From positions 1 through 64,000 of the forward strand of contig QVRM01004832.1 of the NCBI GenBank assembly GCA_003439945.1: DNA of 64,000 nt. Direction: 5' to 3'. Source of the stretch: Dermanyssus gallinae. Lineage: Eukaryota; Arthropoda; Arachnida; Mesostigmata; Dermanyssidae. A model generated the notes under the pieces. The model was not told the origin of the DNA. It made no database searches and saw only the letters and a list, made by a program, of their open reading frames with translations. The position numbers and the translations under genes were made by a program. This document shows, in pieces, positions 1 to 13,150 of this stretch (the first letter of the stretch is position 1; every line of letters begins with the position of its first letter).

Positions 1-108
1 CCGTTGCACTATTTATGGGCTCCGTCGTTGCAGTATCTATGGACTCCGTCTAACGAACCAATGCAAAGCGATTCCGTGGACGTTAAATGTCGGCTGAGCC
101 CGAAAAGA
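1..108 (+). mobile_element. 3' part of SINE A (tRNA-derived SINE), truncated by window edge
   Basis: This matches the tail regions of the two full SINE A copies at 20394 and 23210: the 'tatttatggg.tccgtc' block, then 'aatgcgaaaagc'-like, 'ggacgtaaaat'-like and 'gctgag.cccgaaaag' blocks in the same order. The tRNA-like head would lie left of the window. A roughly 24-bp piece beginning 'cgttgca' and ending 'ctccgtc' is duplicated in tandem at the left edge, which the other copies lack. Confidence 0.6.
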
Positions 109-111
109 AAG

Positions 112-1636
112 AAAGGATGTCACAGGTTCGTTCGCATCGATCTTCTGAGAAAGACTAGTCACTAAACTTAGCTCTCTTCTGCCAAAAGTTCCGACGTCAA
201 GAGAAATTTACCCAAACACGTTCACTGGCTGGTAGATTCCCCCTGAAAAATGGAAAGTGGTCATCTTTCATCAAGACTACGTGGAACCCCACGTAAGCAA
301 GGGGAAGATTCGTTTTTAATTTCCCCATCGTAAATTGAGACCGTTACCGCTGGCAGACAACAATATCTTTTTGATGCTTCGTAAAGCATTCGAGTCGATT
401 TTCTCACAGAAAACGAGATGACTAAATGGCGACTCGGCGCCACAACGCCGTATCCAATAATCGGGCTGCCTACTTGGTCGTTTGTATACCTTCTATTTAG
501 GATTAAGTGCACAGGAGTGTTTTTAAAGAGCTTGGATCATTTATTAGGAATAAAGCCCTATCCGTCCGGACTCTGTATGAATGAAACAAAACATTTTGAA
601 CTGGCCATTTTATTTTATACGACAACGTCGTCGAGGACGTCCAAGAACAGCAACGGACGACGAAAATGTGCCTCGTATGAAGGCTGCGATTGAGAAAACT
701 TAAACTTATTTCGAGTACATGCATTGCTAGAGGAGAGTTTGTGGGTTTAAAAGCAAATTCAAAAGACCTTGAAACGACCATCTCAAACTCATTAAAAATC
801 CACTCGACAGATACCTTGTTGTTTACCATACGGCAAATTTTATAAATCTCTAAACATCTCTATGCGTCCCAAAGTTCGTATTGGTCAGGGGCCTGGACCT
901 TCTAGATATCGCAACATGTCCGGCCCTCGATACATTGAAGATATGCCCCTGGATGAATTCCAAGCCGTAGAGTTGTATATATTCATAAGCATGAAATTAC
1001 TAAAGTGTGTTAGATTGATGTTGCAGGCCCGATTTAGCTTTTTAGACCTTGTGAATGCAGGAGAACCCGTTTTTCAGCTTTAAGTTATATATTTTTATTA
1101 GTTTCGTTAGAAAAAACCGAATAGTCGTATAGAGAGAACTCGCAAAATCAAGACCCTAATGTCTCATTTGTTAGTTTTCACGTCCAATATATTGACATTG
1201 TACCGTACGATTTACAACTCTCAAGACAATTTCGTAACCGGACAAATTCTGGACAAAAAAATGGCGGGGTATTTTTCTACCCAGCATTCTACCAGCTGTG
1301 CCCTTTCGTGGAGTAGCCATCGTTGCATTCGTCGAGGATGGCATATGCCACTATATCTGAATCAATGGCCCAGCTCACGTAGATGGGGTCTATACTGGCT
1401 CATTACAGAGCCAGTACTTTCTGGTACAGAACTCATACTGGCTCGGCAGAGAACCAAGCGGTATTATCTATAGGTAACGCGTGATCTTGGCTCAATAATG
1501 TAAGGAGGACGGAGGATAGGCTAGAATTAAAAAACCTCCTTAAAAAATTAATTCTAGGCCTTGGACCCTCTTCAACTACAAGCGTGAAGCGCCAAAAACC
1601 TTCTGGAGAGGTCAGCATGTTCTTCTTTATGATTAT
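112..1636. other. No recognisable gene
   Basis: Only short open frames (73-108 codons) with no family resemblance are present. A small stem around 1523-1556 is formed by 'ctagaatta' and 'taattctag' flanking 'cctccttaaaaa'. Related 'cctcctt...aattcta' text occurs near 5630 and, reversed, near 29461, so this may be a worn dispersed repeat. Confidence 0.5.
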
Positions 1637-1796
1637 CATTGGAGAAAGTGGCATACAGTGACGAGCAAAGCAAAATTGGAAGAAAATGGTATCGTTGCAG
1701 GATTAAAATTGGCGAAAGTGGTATCGTTGCAGAATTAAATTGGCAAAAGTAGTATCGTTGCAGGATTAAAATTGGCGAGAGTGGTACAGTAGCGAG
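1637..1796. repeat. 33-bp tandem repeat, about 5 imperfect units
   Basis: Successive units carry 'attgg.gaaagtggtatcgttgcag' with a few substitutions each: three clear units plus divergent first and last units ('gtggcatacagtgacgag', 'gtggtacagtagcgag'). It is a small minisatellite with no coding frame. Confidence 0.75.
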
Positions 1797-3276
1797 TGAT
1801 TTATATTTTGCAGAACGCTTGCCAATTTTTTTTTACTGCGCTCACCAGCAATAGCTCTTTTCAAGGTATTCAATGCAATGATGGTTCTCTACCACAAAAA
1901 CGCGCCAGCTCACCGGGTATCGAGCACCCGGCGACTTTCTCGCCGCATGGAGTCGCGCTGGTGAAGCACTCAGATTATTTACGTGACTTCCGGCCCGAAT
2001 CACGCGATCTATTCCTCTGTTCAAAATATAAATTAAATTTTAAAAGCGTTTCAATTTACGTAAATGTACTGCTTGAAGAACAGCTTTGTTCGATAGATTC
2101 AGGTAAGAATCGGTGCTTACACAACATCGCCAGTTGCTATCCCAGTGATGACCATAAACGACGCAAACTCAGTGACGTCGGCCGTCAATGGCCGTATAGA
2201 TGGAGGCTGAATATTGCATACAGGGGTGGGGGTGACGGAGCCGAGTTAAACAGAATGGCACGTTCATTTCGATACGCAAAAACCGCCTGTTATCTGTCTT
2301 GCATTGAGCCATATCGTGTCTACCTACCCGACGACGAGACCATATTGGCGACTACCGGTTTCCCTTTCCTGCTGTATTTGTCGTTCAGTTGGTGGGTCTG
2401 TTAGCTGGTTCTTGGCGCACGGGCCGGGAGTTAATGTCATTGTCGACACAGATGTATGCAAACATACTAGGTACTCGTTGAGTGACTAACGTTGGGTTCC
2501 TGAAGATCATCACCAGAGCACCTGGGCTAAGAGACGGCCAATATCTTTGACTATCAGCGACTAACGTTACTAGCGTCTTCAAGAACAAACTCTGAGGTGA
2601 GTGCTGATAAGTGAAAAGGGGGCCAGAACAAATTGACTCAGGCACGCTTTGACAACGAGCTGTGGTTTGTCTGCATGTGAAGGAAGAGGAAAAGAAGTGT
2701 TCACTACATACTAGGTTTTTTGATTCGGTACCTAGCCGCTGACGTCCAGCAGTGTTCAGGACTCAGCTAGGTACTAGACTACTAAAACAATAGAGCTCGG
2801 TTTGGTTTCAATGCGTCAATAACGATAAAGTCGAGTATGACAATACAGGGAGCGCAATAGTGTGTTCAACTAAAAGTTGGCTTAATACGATCCTTGAAGA
2901 GGCTCAGCTCATGGACATCATCTATGTCATATTACGTCAACCCAAGCGGACGCATTACGCCTACTTGAATTATAACGGCGTCCGCACAATCGGTATAGGT
3001 ACATTCAGGTTCACTGGCGTAACGCTAACAGAAGAGACATAACGTGCACGCATTATCCTCCCATATTAACGGCAATATTATATATATATATATATATTTT
3101 TTTATAGAGGTAACTGGTAAAATGCGTTATGCACACCGGGCAACGTTGTTAAAGCCTCGGTAGTGTGGTATATATATATTATAATATATATACGCTACAA
3201 TTTAAAAACGAATAATAAGTAAATAACAATCCAAAACATTAATCTGTTTTGTTTGTGTTCACACCCCAAACTCTCG
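1797..3276. other. No recognisable gene
   Basis: The longest open frame (1796-2404, plus, 202 codons) has a composition unlike a folded protein and matches no family I know. Short AT runs occur near 3077-3098 and 3166-3191. Confidence 0.45.
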
Positions 3277-3440
<164 letters not shown>

Positions 3441-3441
3441 A

Positions 3442-6400
3442 CAAATAATTTGTGCAATTAAGTAAATAATGATATCGACCGAATATACATAAAATGGAAG
3501 AGCAATTTACAGGCATGACGTTGCATAAATACGAGCTGAATCTAACTCTGAGATCAATTTTTTATTGATGAATTTGCAGATATAATAATTATTGCTATGA
3601 TAAGCTAGCAATGCTATTACACAGCCTGTGCACAAGGGCCTCTTCAGGGCCCACATGTTAAATAAAACGTACCAGCCTAGGACATTGGCACGACTTTTCT
3701 GTAATGTTTACAAGTGTATTCTCTCCGCAAATGCACATATAAAATATGTCGATGTGTTGCGATAAACGTTAGATGCCTAACGCTGACGAGAGTTAAGTAT
3801 CGCGAGTGACATTCGATTTCTATCGAGTGTGGTCAGCCCATACTGTGGGCGCCGAAAAAAATACAGTTTCATCGACGTAATTAGATACTTGGTTTCACAT
3901 AAGCTTGGCGTCGATACTTTTTTACCTTAAAAATACTTACTTATGCAACGACTTCGAGCGCGTCCAGAATCCCTTTACTTTTAGGGAGCAGATATCCTTG
4001 ACCTCAACGCGAATGTTTGCCAAGATGTTCTCCAGTAGGCGGGCTCTATAGCAACAACAACAAACAACAACAACCACAACAGTGACTATGCTACAACGAC
4101 GACTGCGATGTTATTGTACCGCCAGCTCCGCCATGCGAAATTGCGACGGAGTTGTCTAGTTCACAAGGCCAGATGGCCAGTCCAGATGGCCACAAGTGCG
4201 TCCCAAATAGATATGCGCTTTTGTTAGGTCGCCGACCGTCGTCAAAAGGTTCAGCCAGCAAACGGGAAAGAGGGCATACTTTACATTGTACATACTTGAC
4301 ATTGCGGACAGATCATGCAGCGCGCCACATTTGCAAACACGTACGCCGTCGGCTACGCTGTCGGCAAATGCCGGCGATGTTCGTTAATCGCGTCATTGCA
4401 GTTTCTCTCATCTCCGGTTGCTTGCCGTTGTTGTTTTTTTGTCGTAGTTCCGGTTGATGTTCTTGCTGTTACTACTGATAACGTCTATAGTATGAGATAA
4501 ACAGTTCTTATTATTTTATATTGCAAACTTCAGCGCATCTTAAGCCGAAATCGTTCTAGTAACAAACAGGTACATTTGTAACCAAGTGCGTGACGATGAG
4601 GATGCTACTGCCGTTGACGTTGACGCATATTGTGATGTCGACCATGCTAGTTTGATAAAGTTAAGCGTTAATTGATTGTAGCGTACTTTATCCTAAAATC
4701 CCCGGAGTTAAGTTTTTGAGAAGCGAAGCAAGCTGGACACCACGGCAGTTGTGCGGCGGCAATGTGAGTAATTGCGCTGCTATAATTGGTGTGAGCTATT
4801 GTTACGTGTGGCGTCGTCTTCATCGACCTGTCATCAGCCGACTGAACAGTTAAGACGAGTGGCGACTATATAAGGACTTTCTGGGCGAATGGGGATTGCA
4901 GCCGGCCGCTGACAATCCCGCTTATTGGGTCTGCGCCGCGCTCGGCAGCAAGCTGATCAGCTGTATTCCTTTAAGATAAAAGGCCTGTTTCAAACTGTCA
5001 TCGCCCAAAGAAGGAGACAATCTGTCGAACAATCGAGCTGTCATGGCCCCGATTAGTCGCGCCAGTAGTTTCCACAACTTAAATCACTAGCTTGTTCCAT
5101 TTGGTTGGCAGAGTTCGTGAAACGCGTGCAGCACTGATTGTAGCAGCAGTCTTATAGAAGTGGCGGCGTGGTTTGGCGGGCTAGTACGCTATAGCCCATA
5201 ATTATTATGGATGTGCCAGGATGTCGTCGGTTCTTTGAGTGCGTTTTATGAAATAACGTGCACGTTGATCATGAACATTTTACTATTCCGAAAGGGTCAT
5301 TTAGGACTCGTGTAAGATTTTGCACTGATACATCCAAGCACCATCGACAAAGAAGGATCTGTAGACACAGGTACTTCACACACAGGCTTCGACCTACATA
5401 AATATGAACCATGCTTCACCATGCTTCGTGAGCGACGCTCATTGATAGTCGATGATCAATCATATAGTACCGCTGAGGATTTCAGCCTGGTCATGCTGCC
5501 GTCTCGAGGACAGTTTAGGTAAACCCTAGATATGTCAATATCCGTCTGGCCCTCGGGCCTGCCTCATTAAAAGATGTGGTGCTCCATGGCGATTTCCAAG
5601 CCCGTTTGAAGCGTTCTGAAATTAGAAGCAACCTCCTTAAATTTTTTTAGGAATTCTAGCAGCAGAGCGAGTACGGCATGGTAAGCGACCCGACTGTTCT
5701 TCTCCACGCGTCGGAGGAATCAACATAAATGACCGACTCTGAGTGACGGAGTGTCTATGATAAAATAGAAATGCTTCCGCTGGTCTCTAGTTTTTTTCTC
5801 GGTGCTGACAAACTATGATGATAAAACTTTTTGGACGAAAGTTCGATTTGTCGACGCCGACGAAAGATGCTAACATTTTACCGCTCCAAAACTACTATAG
5901 ACCAGAGGCCGCAGTGTTAGACAAGCTCTTCAAAAGAACACCAGTCTGTGTGTTGTTTACTCTTAATATTTGTATTATGCATATAATAAATAACGTAGAA
6001 TTATTATAGTTGTTGCTGTTCTTGTTGTCACAGTGTTGTCACAATATAGGTGAGTATATAATCGAACTAGTACTACAAACACTAATAATGCAATCTTAAG
6101 AACAACAGCGACCGTACCCCTTAACAATCATAACAGCAACAATTCACAAGAATAATGAGAGTCAACAACAATGACAGCAACACCAGTAAAATGACGGCCA
6201 CAGCTGAAAGAGGTTATCAGTGTATTTTGTTAATTGTTCTATTGCATTACGTAAGCGTAGCGATCGACACCGTCTAAGTGGTGTTATAATCTTGCCTAGT
6301 TTCTGATCTATGCGCTCGCTTTGTAAAGATCATTACTAGTTTTTCCCATTGTCAATGCCAGTCGACGAACAGCGAACGATGAAGCCAGTAATAAGACAAC

Positions 6401-7181
6401 TTTGTAATACTGTAGATGATCGCACCGTTACAGAATCCACGATCCAGGAGCTAATGCCTCCCGCCTTTATCATAATTACTGCACGCGATAAATTACTTGG
6501 CTGACTAATTGAGCAGCGTTAACGATAACGCAACGACACGCCAATGATTGGCTCAGGTTTCCTCGCATGCAGTCGCATATAGCAGCATATAGCCAATCTA
6601 TAGATTTGCGCGGTGGCCATAGACTCGATGTGCTTGAGTTCCTATAGACGCCCAACACGACTTCTGGGTCAGACTCTTGTATGTGGACCATACGATGCAC
6701 AGTCATGCACGTTTTTTTTTCGAGAGAATAATTCGGTTCAAAAATTGGCAATTATCTTACGCGATGGTACCGTTCGCAGCCGCAGCCGCAGCAGCAGCAC
6801 CAGCAGAAGGAATACAAAGTCGACGTTTTGCAGCGACAACGGCAGCACATACACACCTGTTAGCGTATAGACGTAAAGCTTGTTGCTGTCCGAGACACTT
6901 TCGAGTGTCTAGCGTCATGTCTAGACATTTTCTTTGTTGTTTATCGACGCTCGACTAGAACCACCTGTTTACGACGCTACTATATTAGCGTGCTTTGCCC
7001 GCTGCTAGCGGGGGTGCCATTATGAGGGCGGCTGCATCGCAGTGAACTCAACGCCTCAACCAGCAAGAGTTTCGCAATCAGACGACGCCGCTCGTGTTCC
7101 ATTGACGTTCCATTGACATTTACAACGCCGTGGCCCGACCACGACGCAAGCGAAGCGTGAATGCAAACGAGCGTGTCACTA
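3442..7181. other. Unassigned sequence with a (GCN)n run near 6774-6812
   Basis: No open frame resembles a known family. A CAA-rich patch at 4050-4082 and a GCA/GCC run at 6774-6812 (alanine in one frame, serine/arginine in another) are simple sequence. Towards the right end the DNA becomes richer in CpG (about 7000-7180) and ends in a good splice-donor match, described under the cytochrome b5 gene. Confidence 0.4.
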
Positions 7182-7241
7182 TGTAAGTGCTCTCCTCTCT
7201 GAACAAACAGGTACCATATCCTATCCGACCTTTCCCAAGGG

Positions 7242-7324
7242 TATATATATATTCTTTTCTTTTATTATGCATATACATAAAAAAAAAAAAAATATATATA
7301 TATATATATAATTTTGTTTTGTTG

Positions 7325-7358
<34 letters not shown>

Positions 7359-7603
7359 TTTAAGATTTGTATGAATACTATATAAAACTAATTATAATAT
7401 GTAAATGTTTTTTTCTCATACATATACATACACATAATATATACTTGTGTATAGGCATATATGTATATATACATAGATATGCATGAAAAGTATATAAACA
7501 TATTAAATATATATATATATATAAATATATATTATATATATATATCTATATATATATACTATATCTATCATATATATATACCATATATAAATTATATATA
7601 GCT
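7242..7603. repeat. AT-rich block with several (AT)n arrays
   Basis: Roughly 360 bp of nearly pure A/T with several TA arrays separated by A- or T-runs. It lies about 700 bp upstream of the cytochrome b5 start codon. Confidence 0.9.
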
Positions 7604-8337
7604 TCCAAACAAATACCTTCATGCGCATAGACGTTACAAAAATGCCATTAAATGATTTTAGCTGGGCATCTGCCGTTGTAAACCTGGCAGATATCGAATA
7701 GAAGTGGTTGTCGTCCTGAACTCAGGCGGCATGACTGCATGACTCTCACGTGTGCATAGTCCTTCGCGGCTGTGATTGGTCCTATCTTAGATACTAGCCC
7801 TCCTTTGCGCTCTTCCCCGAGTGGTTTTCCTTATTTCGCGCTCTATCCGTCTCCATCCCTATCTAGTCTCTCTGTTTCTTACTGTCTTTCGCTCGCGTCG
7901 CTCCACGCACTCTTGCTTCTGGTCATGCGTAGTACATGCTTTAGCAGGCTGGCTTTTCTTATCGTTCGGGTGACGCGGCGCGTGCTCTCCGCATACCCTC
8001 GTCAACGGACGGGGCCCGGTTCCCTGGAAAACCATCCTCTGGACCAACCCCTTGAGTGAGTGGTCGTCAAACTCCCAACAGTGGACTCCTCCTAGTAGTG
8101 ATTGCACTGCTGCTCGAGGAGTAGATAGCTTTAACCGGAGTTTGCTGTGCGACGCTGCATTCGAGTAGCACCGACGCCAGCCAACAACCAGCTCTTGGCG
8201 TCTTCTACTACTACTGATTTGCTCACGAATATTGCTATCATTGTTGCATTTGTGAGAAACGCATTTTCTCCTTATATTCATATCATGAAAGATCAAAGGG
8301 AAATTATTCCACTCCACAACGTCTGTCTCGTTACAGA

Positions 8338-9343
8338 ATGACGACGACGACGACAACGACGACGACTACGACGGCTAAAGTACCACCGAAAAAGCAGCAA
8401 AAAGGTTTGTCACTTTTTTGCTCTCGTTCACAACAAATTGTTGTAACCGTTGGACGGAACGGAATAGCATCGGTTTTGCGCCAGTAAATGGGGTGTTACG
8501 TCATGAGTCGTAGAATCCCGGAGAGCAACAGAGCAAACCACTTCCCTAGCAGCCTGCACGTGAAGGATATAATATGAGAGAGAGAGACAGAGAGAGGGCG
8601 GAAGTGACGCCGATTGACCGTGACCCCCTGATGTTATATTGGCCTTGTAGCCTTCGCGCCACGAGATCGTAACATATGCTGCAAACGTAACCTTAGAGCT
8701 CTTTATCTCTTTTTGTTCTTCTTCTGCTGCTCGTCTTCAACTTCGCTGACATAAATCCACAGAAAAAATGTTTTTCTGCTCGTCTCTAAACTTTGTTGAC
8801 ATTGATCCACACTAATAGCTTCACATCGAAATACATCGAAAGTTCATGCAATATGTTGGGAAAATTCCCGATGCTACCTCAGCGCGCAGGAACTAGAGCA
8901 GAACTGTATCAACCACAATAACAAGCACCAGATATGCATCACGCGATACACTTCACCGGCTTTGGCTGTTCGTCGAACTAAGTAGCATAATTGCACCTTC
9001 GACCGTGTTGCAGTTTATTGTGGCAGCTTCTCTCGGGGGACGGGCCTATTTCCAGAGCCAGACGATGATTTTCCGTCGCTGGCCGGGCTACCGGAATACA
9101 CTGAGGATGAGGTTCGTAGCCACGATTCACCGGCCGACTGTTGGGTGATCATCAACAATTATGTCTACGACATAACCGAGTTCCTCAATAAGGTGGGTAC
9201 ATTTTAATTTACCAACAAGTACTATTTAGAAGATATTAAGATGTGGTATTGATCGAAGACTGTGAATGACTTGATACGATGACCGCGATTTAGATGCGAA
9301 CTGGTTGGAGACCTAACCTTACAATATATCCAAATACAATACT

Positions 9344-9418
<75 letters not shown>

Positions 9419-9735
9419 CGTATCACTTTTACATGCTGCACTAGATCTTATTCAGTTTGCTCTGTACGCGAGCAAGAGTTTGTTGCACCTGTGATGCATC
9501 TTGTAAACTTTATTTAGTGCCCCATGTATATATGTTTCTGGCTTCGCAGCATCCCGGAGGATCGGAAATTCTATGGGAGTACCTCGGCCTCGATGCCACC
9601 CTCGCATTCATGGGATCCGGACATTCGCCGGCCGCCTACAAGATGCTCGGGAAGTTCCTAGTCGGAACTTTGCGTTGCGATGATTTGATCCATAGGCCAC
9701 AGGCCTTGCCGAACTGCAATAGTGTTTATCGGTGA
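8338..9735 (+). CDS. Cytochrome b5-like haem protein, three coding exons
   Basis: Predicted 143-residue soluble electron-transfer protein. Exon 1 is 8338-8404 (ATG; donor AAAG|GTTTGT), exon 2 is 9014-9192 (acceptor TTGCAG|TT; donor AAG|GTGGGT) and exon 3 is 9550-9735 (acceptor TCGCAG|CAT; stop TGA). Exon 1 ends in phase 1, exon 2 supplies two bases, and the second junction is phase 0, so the whole frame is open. Residues 1-22 are a Thr tract encoded by an (ACG)n run plus a basic stretch. The b5 fold follows: 'EYTEDEV', 'DCWVIINNYVYDITEFLNK', then HPGG with the first haem ligand. 'DATLAF' and 'GHS', with the second ligand, follow, ending in 'FLVGTL'. There is no C-terminal membrane helix, so it is probably not the ER-anchored form. 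The second intron holds a 68-bp (AT)n array. 'ttacag|aatg' just before the ATG is a possible acceptor, so a 5' UTR exon may lie upstream; AT|GTAAGT at 7182/7183 is one candidate donor. It resembles the single-domain b5 proteins of insects; orthology is not established. Confidence 0.85.
9346..9413. repeat. (AT)n microsatellite inside cytochrome b5 intron 2
   Basis: 68 bp of TA dinucleotides located between the exon 2 donor (9193) and the exon 3 acceptor (9549). Confidence 0.95.
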
Positions 9736-11302
9736 CAATTTTAAGTGCTCGGAGTATGTCCACGCGAAAGGAAATCCCTACACATAACGCGCCACTTCCA
9801 TGAGAAGTAAGGTGCGGACCTGCTGATACTGTTATGGCAACGAGTATAACAACACTAATACTGCTCTCAATTGTATAGGCAGCAATGTCACAACTAACAT
9901 CAGTCCAGGCAAGCCAGACAACAGATCTTTATATATAAAGTGTTATATATTTATTGCAAACACGTAAACAGTCGTATATTTATGATCTATGATTCCCACC
10001 TGTTATCTGTTACATCGTTGACAGACTATTTCTGTGTTATCTACGACACTCTAAGGATGCTCCTGGGTAAGACATAATTACCTGTACACATTGTGATAAT
10101 GGCGAGTACGGAAATCGCAGTGATAAAATTATCTATGCCGACGAATACAACTTACGTGCTGTGCTATCTGCATATATATATACAATATTAAAGTGTATTT
10201 AGTTAGGACCTAATGCCGTAACTGTTCTTAAACAACGCTTTTAAATTAGGTTTCAACGCAAGCTTAGCTTACTCTAATGATAATCTAATTGTAAACTGAA
10301 ACTAGGTGCCTGAAGATTGTTTTAAGCTGCCGAAATATCGATATTCATCAAATAAATAGTCAGGCCAGTAATCTAGCTGTTGCCTATTGTTATATACTGT
10401 AGTTCCAAAAATTAGAATCCACTCTAAACCTAGCGGAAAGTGCTTTGCTTAAAATGTTCTGGGTAAAAGTACTTAGCCCACAGGCGTTGTGTAGTTAAAA
10501 TGTATACGGTCAATTGCGGTGGAATTGCCTGAACGTTGCGTAATAAATGTACGCCCAATCCATAATACGTAGCAGATACAGTCAATAAAAGTCACTTGAA
10601 TATGAAACCCTGCAAACAAACGTTGGTTGTCATAATAGCTGTTTTTTTTAGATGTTGACCACGCAGTGACGGGTGCAAACCGTAGTAGAAATTTGTACAA
10701 ACCACATATAAGGTGCTACGTAGCAAATTGAAAACTACCGAGACTCGGAACTACAGAAAACGATCTTGCGGTGTACCACATATAAGATAATACGTAGCGA
10801 ATTAAACGCTGTTGAGAGGCTGAACTATTAGTGATGGCTTTGGGTAGATCAAATCGAGTGGCAGCATTTCTGTATTGGCGCCGGAAAAATCAATAATGTA
10901 AGCTGCATTATAGTCGTGTGCCGGTATACTGTACCAAACGTCGTAGCTATAAGGCAAAGTCGGATATACAATTTACGAAGATGATAGAAAGGTACCTGCA
11001 CCGGGACGGTGAAAGCTTTATGTAACTTTTTGCTGGGAAAAACGTGTTGCCCAGCTTTGTTAGCCCAATATACGAAACGAAAATGTTTGTTTTTGTTTTT
11101 TGTTTCTCCTTACATTAACTCTCACGGAAAATTGAAAATGCTTGCGAAACGGGGACCCAAATTTTTTAAAGTAATTTCCCTTTAGCTAGATCATCTGTAT
11201 AGCCAAAGCTACTGTTGTGTCGGCGATATTCTACACGTATCAGTTCACTAAGACTACCGTACTAAGTAAGTCAGTAAGCTGTAGTTCGATTTATTTAGCT
11301 GT

Positions 11303-11304
<2 letters not shown>
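9736..11304. other. 3' flank of cytochrome b5 gene; no other gene seen
   Basis: Low-GC sequence probably containing the 3' UTR. A 36-bp text beginning 'accacatataag' occurs twice about 75 bp apart (near 10702 and 10777), suggesting a local duplication. No coding signal was recognised. Confidence 0.4.
10351..10356 (+). promoter_or_regulatory. Candidate polyadenylation signal for the cytochrome b5 gene
   Basis: AATAAA about 615 bp after the stop codon in the sense orientation. No closer canonical hexamer was seen. This is inference only; no transcript data. Confidence 0.3.
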
Positions 11305-11346
<42 letters not shown>

Positions 11347-11351
11347 TTCTA

Positions 11352-11409
<58 letters not shown>

Positions 11410-11415
11410 TATATA
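11305..11415. repeat. Compound (CT)n-(AT)n microsatellite
   Basis: About 35 bp of CT, an imperfect CTTT/CT segment, then about 50 bp of AT. A second short (AT)n lies at 11505-11526. Confidence 0.95.
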
Positions 11416-11504
11416 AAGAAATGCAGGTTTATACTGACAGAAAATAAGAAGTGAATCATACATGACTGAAACTTTAACTGGTTTCATTATATTTTCTCTG
11501 TATA

Positions 11505-11535
<31 letters not shown>

Positions 11536-11554
11536 TAAATGTTGCGATGTAGAG

Positions 11555-11667
11555 ATAGTAGCAACTTGGAGAAATCTGTTACGCCGTTCGTATGGTAATA
11601 TCGTCATATTGACGCAGGAAAAAACCACTTGCCTGATCAAACATAGTCCAATATCAACACCCTTTGC
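11555..11667. repeat. Dispersed repeat, copy 1 (pair with 16375)
   Basis: It shares an ordered set of blocks with 16375-16490: 'agaaatc.g..acg.cgt', 'ggtaatatcgtcatattg', 'cacttgcctgatcaaacata' and 'gatatc.a.acc'. Orientation is the same in both. It is non-coding and the family is unknown. Confidence 0.6.
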
Positions 11668-11680
11668 CAACTTTCGGACA

Positions 11681-12640
11681 GCAAAAGAGTTGGGCCCAGT
11701 AGCATAGCTTTTATCAACCTAGACGCGTGCACTGGAAGGCTAAATAAACTATTGAGAGAAAGGGGAGCCCTATTTGATGCGGTAGTAGTTAGCGAAACGT
11801 GAATAAGGTGGCGTCCCACTCCATGAATAGTTTTCCATTAGTTGCGACAGGCGCAATTAAATAACCGAAGAAATTAGGCGGCTTTGTTGGTATATATGAT
11901 CGCTCAACCTGCTGTATTTTATATTTGCGCTTTCTTTGTAGTTCTGATGGCAATATCCAAGTGTTTTTTTAAACCACTTTGAATGTTTACACCTTAAAAG
12001 AAACAGCCCTGTATGGACTGTTTTGTTTTATTCCAACCCTGTATCTTGTAGGGACCCTGCTGAATACTCTAGACGATATGTTGCCGAAATTTCTACCCCT
12101 ATTAATGTTATCGGCGATGCAAAGGTCAATCTAACATAGACCACGTTTCTGTTTCTAAAGTTTATCACTATCCAGCCTTCGGTTCTCGGAACTCGGCTCT
12201 GTTCTGATCATTACCGGGCTCTCTTCTCTTTCTGACAACTCCGTGGCTGCTAAACCGTTTGCTGAGTTGGCCCCAGACACACGTAGAAGTCACGATAGGA
12301 CTAACTTTGATATGCTATTGTGTCGCCTACAAGATGACTCCTGGTTAGCGTCTCATAATGCAGCCTACGCAGTTTGGCATTCGACGCCTAGTTTAGTGAT
12401 ATTCTGCTTATTGAAAACGAGAAGTCCATTGACCTTGCGAACCTTCCTGCCTCTAGGTTAATACCATGTACCACAGGCATCGTAAGATAAACATGGCGAA
12501 CCCAAACATCGCCTGTTTGAACAATCGTTGCCGCTACTTCAGTGAAATCAGTACTGCAAGTACTGCATTCTGTCGTAATCGTTCTGAATTCTCGCCTTGC
12601 AACTTCTCTTAACTTCGAAAATTGATCAACGGACATGTGG
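11681..12640. other. No recognisable gene
   Basis: Short unassigned frames only. The segment 12090-12250 reads weakly like a fragment of retrotransposon endonuclease ('INVIGDAKVN...' around 12100), but this is too degraded to call. Confidence 0.3.
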
Positions 12641-12779
12641 TTTAATTGATTGATTGTTATTCGCTGGATAAGTGTGATGTACAGATACCACCTATTTTTA
12701 TGTCAGGGGCGCATAACGCTACAGCTATTTATTACCTATAATATGCTCTCCTGTTTTTCTCGCTTATGGGTTCAACCAT

Positions 12780-13150
12780 CCATCGGCATAACCTCTACTT
12801 CGTCGTTTCGACCTGTTTCTTTTCTGCATCTTTGCCTAATCCAAACGCTTTCTCTACTTCTAAATCCCTAGTCCTTCCCAATCGTTCACACTCTCTAACC
12901 AAATGATCTAACGATGTCTCTCTCCCCCTGCATACCCGATAAACGGTTGTTTCTAATTCCTCATAGCAGGCCCGCTATACCCTCGTGTCTAATATACCTA
13001 CTATCGCATTCCTTAGCGGCTCGCTGCCTCTTGTATTATCATATAACCATTCAGCTCCACCCCGTTCGGTTTGAAGTTTCTAGTAAACATCCTTTAGACT
13101 AGTTTTTTTTCGTAAGAGCTCTCGCCTGTCTCTGTGTGTATGCTGCCATG
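12780..13150 (-). pseudogene. Jockey/R1-like LINE, C-terminal ORF2 relic
   Basis: Reading the minus strand from about 13145 down, the text runs 'MELMAAYTQRQARAL' and, after stops, 'VYRVCRGRETSLDHLV' then 'RECERLGRTRD'. The second part resembles the C-terminal cysteine-histidine knuckle of jockey and R1 ORF2 proteins, with Tyr in place of the first Cys. Stops interrupt the frame, so it is dead. The clade is uncertain. Confidence 0.45.

Noticed and set aside
261..829. Overlapping 83-108 codon frames near the left end
   Set aside because: Open on both strands with no family resemblance and no splice structure I could link.
1637..1796. CRISPR-like array
   Set aside because: The 33-bp units are adjacent imperfect repeats without unique spacers, in a eukaryotic context.
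1796..2404. 202-codon open frame as a gene
   Set aside because: No recognisable domain, no splice or promoter context, and composition like random reading of unique DNA.
5220..5400. Possible THAP-like zinc finger
   Set aside because: Only loose text such as 'FTIPKGSFRTR' was seen; cysteine spacing does not fit and stops interrupt it.
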